A DNA stretch of 35,113 bases from Pseudomonadota bacterium (GTDB taxonomy: Bacteria; Pseudomonadota; Gammaproteobacteria; Burkholderiales; Burkholderiaceae_C), in assembly GCA_021808445.1 (NCBI GenBank), contig JAKBBP010000022.1:1-35113 (forward strand), in the 5' to 3' direction. Shown here piece by piece: positions 1-8,310 of the stretch. The translations under genes were made by a program, and so were the position numbers. The notes below the pieces were generated by a model. That model did not search any database, was not told where the DNA came from, and saw only the letters and a list, made by a program, of their open reading frames with translations. Position 1 is the stretch's first letter; each line of letters opens with the position of its first letter.

Positions 1-1382
1 TCGGCAATGCCCACGATCTGCCCGGCCGCCCCCAGCGCCTCGTCCTCGGGGCCATGGCCCAGCAGCAACTGGCGGCACGAGCCCACATCGGTGGTCACCG
101 CGGGCACCCCGGCCGCGAAGCCTTCGAGGAGCACCAGGGGCAGGCCTTCGCTGATGGACGACAGCACGACCAGCCCCACCTTCGGCAACAGCTCCGCCGT
201 GCGCTGAAAGCCGAGAAAGCGAAGGTGCTCGCCGAGTTGCAGGCTCTCCGCCAGTTCGCGGCATTCGCGCACGTAGTCCGGATCTTCCTCCTGTGGGCCG
301 GCGATCCAGCCCTCGATGGTCGGCAGCCGGTTTCGCGCCACGCGCACGGCCCGGATGAAGGTCTTCACATCCTTGATGGGCACGACTCGTCCGATCAGGC
401 ACATGACCTGCGGCACCTGCTGCGGCCGCGCGGCCCGCGCGGCGGCGTAGGCCTGCAGGTCGACGCCGTTGGGGATGGAGCAGGTCGTCACCGGATCCGC
501 GCCATCGGCAATCTGCCGGACGCGATTGGCCTCGTACAAGGACACCACCGGATCGGCGCTGTCGTAGCACATGCGGCCGAGGGACTCGAACAGACGAATC
601 CACAATTGGCGCAGATAGCCGGCATCGCCGGCATTGCGCTCCAGCAGGGGGGTGTTGTCGCTGATCCAGGTCGACGAAAACAGCTCGATGCGTCGCTCCT
701 TGGTATAGATCCCGTGCTCCGACAGGACCAGGGGTTTGTCGTGCATGCGCGAGAGGATGGCGCCCAGATAGCCCGCATAGCCCGTGGACACAGTGTGGTA
801 CACATTGGCCGCGGGCAGCTTGCGCGCCAGTTCGGCGAGCGTCCAGATCGGCGTGTGCATGGTCCGCACGGTCCAGAAATAGTCGACGAAGGACGGGTCC
901 GTGCAACGCGACTCGTATTCGCTGGCGATATAGGACCAGGAGTCGCCCGAGTGCAGGAAGTAGGCCAGGTCCAGCTTGCCGCCCATGGCTTGCAGGCTGC
1001 GGCGCAGCAACTCCGAGCGGCTGTCGCGATCCTGCCCTTCCCGCAGCAGCACATGCAGGCTGTCCACCAGGTCCGCGGTGCCCGGATCGCCTCGCCGCTG
1101 AACGGGCGGCGGCAGCAGGGTCTGGCTGAACAGGTAATGGTGGGTGATCGCGACCACGTTGTCCGGGACCTGGTAGCGCGGCTGGCCGTAGTCCTGTTCG
1201 CGCGATCCGATGAACACGATGTGGAAGCGCAGGTGCGCGAAGCCGCGAACCATCTGGTGCACCCAGCTCGACACGCCACCGGCGACGTAGGGGTAGGTTC
1301 CCTCCAGCAGGAGCATGACGTCGACCAGGCCCGGAGCCTCGTAGCCCTGCGGCTGCGTATCCACGAAATCGACGCGACTCAT
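1..1382 (-). CDS. pelF: PelF, Pel polysaccharide glycosyltransferase (3' end outside window)
   Basis: This is the cytoplasmic GT4-family (GT-B fold) glycosyltransferase thought to polymerise the Pel polysaccharide from UDP-sugars. The reverse strand reads without interruption from an ATG at 1382 to the window edge, giving about 460 codons. The family is about 500 residues, so roughly 45 C-terminal residues lie outside. Near the N-terminus is the loop LLLEGTYPYVAGGVSSWVHQ, typical of PelF. EHGIYTKER lies at residues 222-230. The GT4 E-x7-E motif is seen as E412-GLPLVLL-E420. The ATG overlaps the pelE stop by 4 bases (ATGA), which implies translational coupling. It is the last pel gene visible; pelG would follow to the left. 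The identification is firm; only the C-terminus is unseen. Confidence 0.95.
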   Translation of the reverse strand, partial: MSRVDFVDTQPQGYEAPGLVDVMLLLEGTYPYVAGGVSSWVHQMVRGFAHLRFHIVFIGSREQDYGQPRYQVPDNVVAITHHYLFSQTLLPPPVQRRGDPGTADLVDSLHVLLREGQDRDSRSELLRRSLQAMGGKLDLAYFLHSGDSWSYIASEYESRCTDPSFVDYFWTVRTMHTPIWTLAELARKLPAANVYHTVSTGYAGYLGAILSRMHDKPLVLSEHGIYTKERRIELFSSTWISDNTPLLERNAGDAGYLRQLWIRLFESLGRMCYDSADPVVSLYEANRVRQIADGADPVTTCSIPNGVDLQAYAAARAARPQQVPQVMCLIGRVVPIKDVKTFIRAVRVARNRLPTIEGWIAGPQEEDPDYVRECRELAESLQLGEHLRFLGFQRTAELLPKVGLVVLSSISEGLPLVLLEGFAAGVPAVTTDVGSCRQLLLGHGPEDEALGAAGQIVGIA

Positions 1383-2476
1383 GCTCCCACTCCAGGCTTC
1401 CAGGAGGAATTCAAGGCGCCATCCGCCGACGTCGGCGCCGACGCGCCGCCGCGGCCTCTCCAGAGTCGCACGACCGGACGCAGGCGGGGCGCGACCTGCG
1501 AGACATCCAGGGGCTGCAGGCTCTGCGCCACGCCATCGTAGCGCCTGGCCATCCACTCGATTTCCGCCGCATAGGGCCGCCACAGCGTAGGGGCCGCGCC
1601 CTGCGCAGCGAGTTCCTCCAGCGCGGCTCTGGCCGCGTCCAGGCGCTGCGTCGCCAGGGAAAGCCGCAGCACCATCAAACGCAGCCCGGTGTCGCGTGGC
1701 ATCGCCCGCAGCGCCAGCTCGCAGTGCTCCAAGGCCTGCTCCAGCGCGAAGACCCGCAGGTCCCCCTGGGCCAGCCCCTGGTAGATGAACTCCATGTGCA
1801 TTTCCGCGACCCGCCTGGCCGTGCGTCCGAGCTGGTCCGGGGGAGCGCCCGCGGCCTGGGCCTGTCGCAGCTCACGCGTGGCGGACTGCAGGGCATCCGT
1901 GAGCCGATGCTCCCATTCGCTGCCAATGCCATAGGCCAGCAGGCGGATCTCCTCATTGGGATCGCTGAGCAAATGGCGCATCACCGGCAGCGCCAGCCGG
2001 GGAGGCATCTCGCGCAGAGCCAGCACCGCGCGAATTCGCCGCTGCGCGGGTTGGCTCTGGTCGCGCGCGATGCTGGCCATCTGGCCCGCCGGCATCTCCT
2101 GGCGCATCGCCTCGTCCGGTTGAGCGATGGAAAACACATCCAGTCGGGGTGCCGAGCGCAGTACCTCCGGCTGAGCTTCGCGCAAGGGCCGCGCATGCGC
2201 GACGCGCATGGCGAGGAGCAGCCCCGGGGCGCCGACGACCGGCATGAACAGGGCCGGCAGCCCCAGCAAGCCCAGCGCCAGGCCGCGCGGCTCGCGGCTG
2301 GAAGCCGGCAGCCAGGGAAGCAGCGTCACCGCCGTGAGCCCAGCCGCGACCCCATGCAGGGCCCAGAACACGAGCAGCGGCTGGGCGATGCGCCCATGAA
2401 ACAGGATCCACAAGGCCCAGGCATCCAGCGCCAGAGGCAGGGGCAGCAACGCCGGCAGGACCTTCGAGGTGGTCAA
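1379..2476 (-). CDS. pelE: PelE, inner-membrane/TPR component of the Pel synthase
   Basis: PelE is an inner-membrane protein with a cytoplasmic TPR-like domain that forms the synthase complex with PelD, PelF and PelG. The frame gives 365 residues; the Pseudomonas protein is a little shorter. Three to four hydrophobic helices occupy roughly residues 5-95 (LPALLPLPLALDAWALWILF is the first). They are followed by an alpha-helical region rich in Leu, Ala and Arg that fits TPR-type repeats. I chose a TTG start at 2476: it overlaps the pelD stop (TTGA), has an AGGGGA ribosome site six bases upstream, and no ATG or GTG occurs in frame until well inside the membrane region. The open frame extends further upstream but would overlap pelD by about 500 bases. 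The name rests on position and topology as well as sequence. Confidence 0.85.
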   Translation of the reverse strand: MTTSKVLPALLPLPLALDAWALWILFHGRIAQPLLVFWALHGVAAGLTAVTLLPWLPASSREPRGLALGLLGLPALFMPVVGAPGLLLAMRVAHARPLREAQPEVLRSAPRLDVFSIAQPDEAMRQEMPAGQMASIARDQSQPAQRRIRAVLALREMPPRLALPVMRHLLSDPNEEIRLLAYGIGSEWEHRLTDALQSATRELRQAQAAGAPPDQLGRTARRVAEMHMEFIYQGLAQGDLRVFALEQALEHCELALRAMPRDTGLRLMVLRLSLATQRLDAARAALEELAAQGAAPTLWRPYAAEIEWMARRYDGVAQSLQPLDVSQVAPRLRPVVRLWRGRGGASAPTSADGALNSSWKPGVGA

Positions 2477-3972
2477 CGCGCATCCCCTGGCTGCGGGCGC
2501 GGCCCGGATGGCGGGACCCCGGGGACGGAGGACGACAGCCACGCGTCCACCAGTCCGTGCAGTTGGCCGAAGCCCTCCACCCCCTGCACCGGAACCACTT
2601 CCAGACTCAGGGCGTCGAGTTGCGGCCAGTTGTCGCGCATGGCAATCTGGCGCAGGAGTTCGAGCATGTCGCGCCGGTACTGGGCCAGCGCGGCGGCGCT
2701 GTACAGGGGCAGGAGCACGACCAGCACGACCCCCGTCGTCTCTCCCCCGAAGGTCCAGGTGGAACTGTTCAGCGGCTGGTTGGCGGAGAACTCGGAAAGT
2801 TCCTCGGGCCCGAGCCAGTCCGCCCCCCTCCAGACCGCGCAATAGCTGCGCAGGCGTGATTGTTGGTGCAGGCGGCTGAGTTGTGACCATTCCTGCTGCA
2901 GGCCGATGGGCGCCTGCTCCCAGGCGGCGCGGAACTCGGCCACGCCCGACTCGAGCAGGGAGAAATCCAGATAGGAAGCGCACAGTACTTGCAGCCTCTG
3001 CAGGTTCTGCTCCTCGAAGGACATGAAAGGCATCGAATGCACCGCCAGCACCGCATCCACCTCGCCCTTGTCACCCAGGCGAAGGGGCGCCGCGAACACC
3101 CACACGCTCTGTTCCGCATCGCTCGCGCGTTCCTGGGCCACGTGCACGGCTTCCCGGGTCTGCAGCGCACGCTGGATCAGCGGATGGCCCGCATCGAAGC
3201 CGGGCAGATCCTGCCCCAGCGCATGCCCCAGGCGCCAGTGCGCGGCCACCGCGGCCCGACCTCGACCTCGCCGCGGCTCCAGCACGAACACTCCGGCTTC
3301 GAGCAAGCGGCAGGACTGGCTCAGCAAGAGCAGGAACGCGTCGGGATCGGGGAGCGGCCTTGGCGCACGGGCCCCGGCACGCGGCACCTTGCCGACGGAA
3401 AACGCGAAAATCCTCCGCAAGTCCAGAAGCGCATCGCGCAAGGTGATCGGGCGGTCGATCAGTTCCTGCTCCAGCGAGGCCAGGGACTCCTTGACGATGA
3501 ACAGGCGTCGCTTGGTGCGCTCCAGTCGGGTGCCGAGGTCGACGGCCAGGGCCCGCTGCAGGGCTTCCCGCCGAAGCATCACGCTGCCGAACTCGCCAAG
3601 CACCAGGGTCACCAGCACACCGCCCAGGAAGAACTCGGACGGGAAGGCTGCCACCATGGGCACGCCGAACAGGCTCGGCGCCAGGCGCCAGAAGGCCGCG
3701 TACAGTCCCGCCCCCACGACCCCCGCGGCAGCGCCATAGCGAACGGCGACCAGCCATGGACCCAGCCAGACCCAGGGAAACGCAGCGCGCAGCCCCAGGG
3801 GGTCCTCGGGTCTGAGCCTCCAGCTCAGCGCGAGGATGAGCACCGGCAGCAGCACGCGCTCGATCGCGGACACCCACGACCAGGGGCCGGCTGCGCGGCC
3901 CGCCGCCACCCACGCATCCCTGCGGCGCAGGGTGCGCAGCGTGAACTCGCGCAGCATCGCGCCGATTCCCAT
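2473..3972 (-). CDS. pelD: PelD, c-di-GMP receptor of the Pel synthase
   Basis: PelD is the inner-membrane receptor through which cyclic di-GMP switches on Pel synthesis. The protein is 499 residues from the ATG at 3972, which lies 20 bases after the pelC stop with a GGAG site upstream. An earlier in-frame start would run into pelC. Visible layout: hydrophobic helices at about 36-130; a charged helical segment at about 135-175, probably a coiled coil; a GAF-like region at about 210-340; then a degenerate GGDEF-like region. An RGAD tetrapeptide at 382-385 fits the RxxD inhibitory-site motif known from Pseudomonas PelD. I could not place the second conserved arginine of that site by eye. A C-terminal tail rich in Ser, Pro and Gly (about 480-499) looks unstructured. 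Confidence 0.9.
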   Translation of the reverse strand: MGIGAMLREFTLRTLRRRDAWVAAGRAAGPWSWVSAIERVLLPVLILALSWRLRPEDPLGLRAAFPWVWLGPWLVAVRYGAAAGVVGAGLYAAFWRLAPSLFGVPMVAAFPSEFFLGGVLVTLVLGEFGSVMLRREALQRALAVDLGTRLERTKRRLFIVKESLASLEQELIDRPITLRDALLDLRRIFAFSVGKVPRAGARAPRPLPDPDAFLLLLSQSCRLLEAGVFVLEPRRGRGRAAVAAHWRLGHALGQDLPGFDAGHPLIQRALQTREAVHVAQERASDAEQSVWVFAAPLRLGDKGEVDAVLAVHSMPFMSFEEQNLQRLQVLCASYLDFSLLESGVAEFRAAWEQAPIGLQQEWSQLSRLHQQSRLRSYCAVWRGADWLGPEELSEFSANQPLNSSTWTFGGETTGVVLVVLLPLYSAAALAQYRRDMLELLRQIAMRDNWPQLDALSLEVVPVQGVEGFGQLHGLVDAWLSSSVPGVPPSGPRPQPGDAR

Positions 3973-3992
3973 GGGGCCGCTCCGGTGCAGGC

Positions 3993-4574
3993 TCACGGCG
4001 CGGAGTGCGATGGCTGCGCCGTGACGGCCACGACCCGCAGGCCCTTCAGCAAGGCCTCGATCTGCGCCTGGCCCACGGCGGCCAGGGCCTGATAGCCCCA
4101 ACCCGAGCGAGCTCCGCTGGCGCTCCACACCACGCGTCCGTCCGACACGTCACGCAGTTCCAGCACGACTCCGACCGCCGGCTCGCTGTCCACGCCGGTC
4201 TTGTAGCGCCATTCGGTCACGCTGCCGCCCAGCGCATAGCGCGCGCCCTGGCGCCGCGCCCACTGCAGGGCCCGCTGGGGGCTCGGGGCCGGCGCGGCGC
4301 TCAGCAGATCGGTCTCGGGCTGGGGATCGCTCTGGACATCGCGCAGGCCCTGCTGGCGCAGCAGGGACACCGTGATCGCCTGCACGCGCTGCGCGGCCAG
4401 CGGCACGTCGGTCAAGTTGGCGAAGGGCAGCACGACCAGCTTGTCCCCGGCACCCAGCGCCGGGGACCTCGAGGACACCGTGCCGACGGCGCAGCCGGCG
4501 AGGAGCGGCAGCGCCGGCATGGCCAGCATGGCCAGCAGCGCGAACGGGCGACAGAGCAAGAGGATTCGCGACAT
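3993..4574 (-). CDS. pelC: PelC, outer-membrane lipoprotein of Pel export
   Basis: PelC forms a ring of lipoprotein subunits on the periplasmic face of the outer membrane and funnels the cationic polysaccharide to the PelB pore. The 193-residue product has a lipoprotein signal peptide ending in LLAGC, with the acylated cysteine at residue 28. A compact alpha/beta domain follows, including VVLPFANLTDVPLAAQRV, typical of this family. The ATG at 4574 is preceded by GGAG at a normal distance. It lies 49 bases after the pelB stop. The Pseudomonas protein is about 172 residues, so the length is normal. Confidence 0.9.
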   Translation of the reverse strand: MSRILLLCRPFALLAMLAMPALPLLAGCAVGTVSSRSPALGAGDKLVVLPFANLTDVPLAAQRVQAITVSLLRQQGLRDVQSDPQPETDLLSAAPAPSPQRALQWARRQGARYALGGSVTEWRYKTGVDSEPAVGVVLELRDVSDGRVVWSASGARSGWGYQALAAVGQAQIEALLKGLRVVAVTAQPSHSAP

Positions 4575-4623
4575 GACATTCTCCGGATAGTGACAGGATC
4601 AAGCTTGCTGGCAGCTTGTCGAA

Positions 4624-7600
4624 CTAGGGACCGAACCACATGCGGTACTGCAGGGTCCATTGAAGGCTCTGGCCCGAGGCATCGCGCACGCGCTGGTAGC
4701 CCAGGGCCAGCTGATCGCCTCCCAGCAGCGGTCCACGCACGCCGGCCTCCACGTTGCGCGTCAGGCCCAAGGTACGCGATTGCAGCAGATCGAGCTCGCC
4801 GTACGGCATCCAGCGCCCGGCGTAGCCCTGCGCATGGTCCATGCCCAGGCCGATCCCGACCCCGAAGGCGCTGTCGCTGATCGGCATGAAAAAACTCGCA
4901 CTCGGAACGGCGCCGCCGGGATCCAGCCCCCCGTAGGCCGGCAATCGCAGCCCGGCCACCGTCGAGAAATCCTGCTGGTAGCCCAGGAGCTTGAGGTCCA
5001 CGTCGGGCTCGCCCAGCCGAAGTCTCAGGCCGATCTGGGCCTGCAGCGCGCGGCCGCTGCCCAGCGCCTGGCCCGAGCGCGTGCGGTAGCGCATGCCGGC
5101 CGCCGTGAAGCTGGCCCAGGTGCGCCCGAAGTCGCGCTGCAGGCGCAGTTGCAGCCGGTCGCGCGCGCCCGCCACCAGCAGCGCGGCGGATTCGTCGGCA
5201 ACGGCATTGCGCTCGAGCTGGATGCGGCTGTCGATCGCCCAGGGCAGGCGCGCGGAGGCTTGGAGCGTCCACCCCTGCACCAGGCCCACGGCCCGATTGC
5301 TTGTCCACCTCAGGCCCAGGCTGCGGTGAGCGCCCCGCCAGCGCAGTCCCAGGCTCGCATCACGCCACGCTCCCGGCAGCCCGACCAGCGCCGACCCGTC
5401 GGCACTGCTCAGGGATTGCTGCGCGGCCTCGACATCCAGGCCCCAATGACGATCCGCCTGCCAATGCAGGCTCGCCCGCGGGCCGCGACGCAGCACCTGA
5501 TCGACCCGAAGGTCCTGCCATTGCAGGTCCGCCGTGCTGGCCAGCGCGAGCTCGCGGGCGGCGGTCTGCGCTTGCAGTGCGCGCAACTGCGGGGAATCCT
5601 CCCCGGAACGGGCTGCCTGCTCCAGCACCGCCTGCGCCAGGCGCAGCGAGCGACCCTCCTGGCCAGCAGCCTGCTCGGCCTGCGCCAGGTCCGGCGCCTG
5701 CAGCGCGGCGGCACCCCCGCCGCGCAGGTCCCGTGCGATCGCCGGTGCATCCCTGGCGCCCAGGTCGAGCTGCAATTGCAGGGACTGACGCGCAGGCACC
5801 GACAAGGCCTCGTGCGCCAGCCACCAGCGTGCGGCCGATCGGGTGTCCAGACCTGACAGCCAGTCGGCGATGGCCGCGTTGACACGCTGGATCTCCTGCG
5901 GGGTGAGCGCGCCGCGCCTCAGTCGCGAGCGCAGGACGCCGAGCAGGCTCTGCTGCCCGGATGCGCCAAGGTAGCGGCGCGACAGGCGCAGCCGCCCGAT
6001 CAGCTCGCGCAGCCCGCCATCGGCGGGTGCGCGTGCACCGCGCGTGGCTTCCGGCGGGCGCTGCAAAAGCGTCCAGGCACGATCCCAGGCCAGCGCGGCG
6101 CGACGCGCATCGCCGACCTGTTCCCACAGGTCGCCGTAGTCCAGCAGCCAGAGTGCATCGGAGGCATGGGCGGGGTACAGGCGCTGCGCATAGCCCAGCG
6201 CCTCGCGCGTATCGCCAAGGGCCTGCGCGGCCGCCAGCAAAACCTCCAGACCCTCGGAGCTTTGCTCCAAGGCGGGAGCAAAGGCGGGGACATGCCGGCG
6301 CAGGCACGCACGGTCGGCGCCGTCGATGCAGATCCACAGCAGCCCGACCTCGTAGCCCCGGTCACCGGGGGCCAGTCGCAGGGCCTGCTGCTGGTCGGCC
6401 AGCGCGCGCTGCCCATTCCCCAGCGCCTGCCAGACCTGCGCGCGCGCGGCATACATGTCGGCGCGCCGGGACAGCGCAGCCCACACCGCGCTGTCGCGCA
6501 CGCGCTGCTGCCATTGCCGAAGCCCCCGCAGACTGGGCCTGCGCTGCAGCATCTGAAGCCACAGCATGGCCAGGTCCCGGCTGGGTGCGCGGTCCCAGGC
6601 CTGGCGCAGCAGCGCCAGCGCGGCCGGCACACCGCGGCTGCGCCGGGTGAGCAGGATCAGGCGTTCGACTTGATAGCCACCGAGTCCGGCGCGCATGGAC
6701 CCGTCGCCCCATACCGCGGCGTAGGCCTGCTCGGCCTGGGCATGGCGTCCGAGATCCCAGGCCAGGTCTCCCAGCATCCGCTGGTGCGCCCCGCGCAGGC
6801 CCGATGGCCCTGGCAGGGAACTCGTCGAGGCCAGGACCTCGAGCGCGGCGGGAAAGCGTCCGTCCTGCACCAGGGCATTGGCGTAGTCGATGCTGGCGCG
6901 CAGATCCAGGGTGCCGCGACGAGCCGCCTCGGCGTAGACCTCCAGGGAGCGCCGGACCTCTCCCATATTGCCCAGCAACCACGCCAGCGCCGGAAGCAAG
7001 CGGGGATGCGAGCGAGACGCGCGGCGCAGCACCCGCGCCGCGCCTCGAGCGTGGCCGGCCGACTCCAGGGTCTGCGCGTAAGCCAGCCAGTCCTCGGAGC
7101 GCATGGGACCGTGGGCGGCGCGTTCGCGCCAGTACAGCTCGAGGGCGGCACCGGCATGCTGTCCCAGTGCGAGGCGGTGGACCTGCGCGAGCGCGAGTTC
7201 CGAGTAGTGGGTCCGCAGCAATTGCATCCATTGCCCGAGCGCCGCATCGGGATGCCCGCTCCATTCCAGAACCTGCGCGCGGCGCCGCTGCCACCGGCGG
7301 TCGTCCGGTGTGGCCGCCAGCGCCGCGTCCGCCACGCGCAGCGCCTGGGCGGGAAGCCCCGAACCCAGCAGAGCGCGCCAGGCCAGCTCGCGCCGGGATG
7401 CATCCATCTGCCGCGCCAGCACCGCGGCCGGTTGCCGCAGATCGACGCACCGGCGCAACCACTGCACAGCCTGCGCGGGGCGGTCGGCGCCCAGTGCGAG
7501 TCGAAGCATCATCCAGCACACGCTGGGCCCGACCTCGGAATGCTGGACCGCGCGCTCGGTCAGACGCCAGGCCCGCACGGGCTTGCCCGAGGCCAGCAGC

Positions 7601-8301
7601 ACGCGGGCCCCGGAGAGGATCAGGCGATCTCGAAGCGCGGGGTCTCGCGCATGCACGGCCGCGGAGAACAGCACGCGCGCCGCCAGGCCATACCGGCCCG
7701 CTTCGAGCAGCAGGGCGCGCGCCTGGAGCGCGCGCGCGGGATCCAGCGGCAACAGCCGTACCAGGGAGGACTCCAGCCAGGGCGGCTCCGTGGCCCCCGG
7801 GAAACGCCGCGACAACTCCAGCGCGGCCTTCCACTGCTCGAAATCGGCCGGCCGCGAGTCCGCGATCAAACGCTGGATCACGGCCCGCGCCCTTCCCATG
7901 CCCGCCAGGTCGTGCTCCGCGACAGCCCGATCCCAGATCTGCTCCCAGGCCTGCAGACGCAAGACATCGATGCGGGCGCCCTGCAGGCCCGCGAGCTGGG
8001 CCAGCGCCTCGCGCGCGTGATCGACATGCAGGTAGCGCTCGGCGAGCATGGCGCGCAGCGCCGGATCGCCGGAACGCAGGGCCGAGAGTTCACGCAGGTA
8101 ATCGATGGCCAGCGCATCATTGCGGGTCCGTGCCAGCAAGGGCAGCAGCGTCCTGCCCGGATACGCCACGACCAGCAGGGCCACGCACAGCAGCGCGAGC
8201 CCGATCAACTCGCCGCGGGGGAACAACTGGCGTCGCCGTGGGTCATCCACCGCGACGTGCAGGGCATCCGCGGCTGGTGACTGTTTGCGCAAGCTCGGCA
8301 A
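4624..8301 (-). CDS. pelB: PelB, TPR scaffold and outer-membrane porin of Pel export
   Basis: PelB carries the Pel polymer through the outer membrane. At 1225 residues it matches the roughly 1190-residue Pseudomonas protein. Visible order: a short N-terminal cytoplasmic segment; one membrane helix at about 32-49 (LIGLALLCVALLVVAY); a very long alpha-helical region to about residue 880 built of TPR-like helix pairs; then about 300 residues of alternating amphipathic strands forming the beta-barrel, ending in an aromatic strand with WFGP at the C-terminus. The TPR part binds PelA in the periplasm. The start is TTG at 8301. A run of G after the overlapping pelA stop (TGAGGGGGCGGA) gives a strong ribosome site just before it, and no closer ATG exists, so pelA and pelB are coupled. 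Confidence 0.93.
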   Translation of the reverse strand: MPSLRKQSPAADALHVAVDDPRRRQLFPRGELIGLALLCVALLVVAYPGRTLLPLLARTRNDALAIDYLRELSALRSGDPALRAMLAERYLHVDHAREALAQLAGLQGARIDVLRLQAWEQIWDRAVAEHDLAGMGRARAVIQRLIADSRPADFEQWKAALELSRRFPGATEPPWLESSLVRLLPLDPARALQARALLLEAGRYGLAARVLFSAAVHARDPALRDRLILSGARVLLASGKPVRAWRLTERAVQHSEVGPSVCWMMLRLALGADRPAQAVQWLRRCVDLRQPAAVLARQMDASRRELAWRALLGSGLPAQALRVADAALAATPDDRRWQRRRAQVLEWSGHPDAALGQWMQLLRTHYSELALAQVHRLALGQHAGAALELYWRERAAHGPMRSEDWLAYAQTLESAGHARGAARVLRRASRSHPRLLPALAWLLGNMGEVRRSLEVYAEAARRGTLDLRASIDYANALVQDGRFPAALEVLASTSSLPGPSGLRGAHQRMLGDLAWDLGRHAQAEQAYAAVWGDGSMRAGLGGYQVERLILLTRRSRGVPAALALLRQAWDRAPSRDLAMLWLQMLQRRPSLRGLRQWQQRVRDSAVWAALSRRADMYAARAQVWQALGNGQRALADQQQALRLAPGDRGYEVGLLWICIDGADRACLRRHVPAFAPALEQSSEGLEVLLAAAQALGDTREALGYAQRLYPAHASDALWLLDYGDLWEQVGDARRAALAWDRAWTLLQRPPEATRGARAPADGGLRELIGRLRLSRRYLGASGQQSLLGVLRSRLRRGALTPQEIQRVNAAIADWLSGLDTRSAARWWLAHEALSVPARQSLQLQLDLGARDAPAIARDLRGGGAAALQAPDLAQAEQAAGQEGRSLRLAQAVLEQAARSGEDSPQLRALQAQTAARELALASTADLQWQDLRVDQVLRRGPRASLHWQADRHWGLDVEAAQQSLSSADGSALVGLPGAWRDASLGLRWRGAHRSLGLRWTSNRAVGLVQGWTLQASARLPWAIDSRIQLERNAVADESAALLVAGARDRLQLRLQRDFGRTWASFTAAGMRYRTRSGQALGSGRALQAQIGLRLRLGEPDVDLKLLGYQQDFSTVAGLRLPAYGGLDPGGAVPSASFFMPISDSAFGVGIGLGMDHAQGYAGRWMPYGELDLLQSRTLGLTRNVEAGVRGPLLGGDQLALGYQRVRDASGQSLQWTLQYRMWFGP

Positions 8302-8310
8302 TCCGCCCCC

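Noticed and set aside
54-1541. 495-residue plus-strand frame at the left edge
   Set aside because: It is antisense to pelF, has no recognisable domain and is rich in Arg, Ala, Gly and His, as expected of shadow frames in GC-rich DNA.
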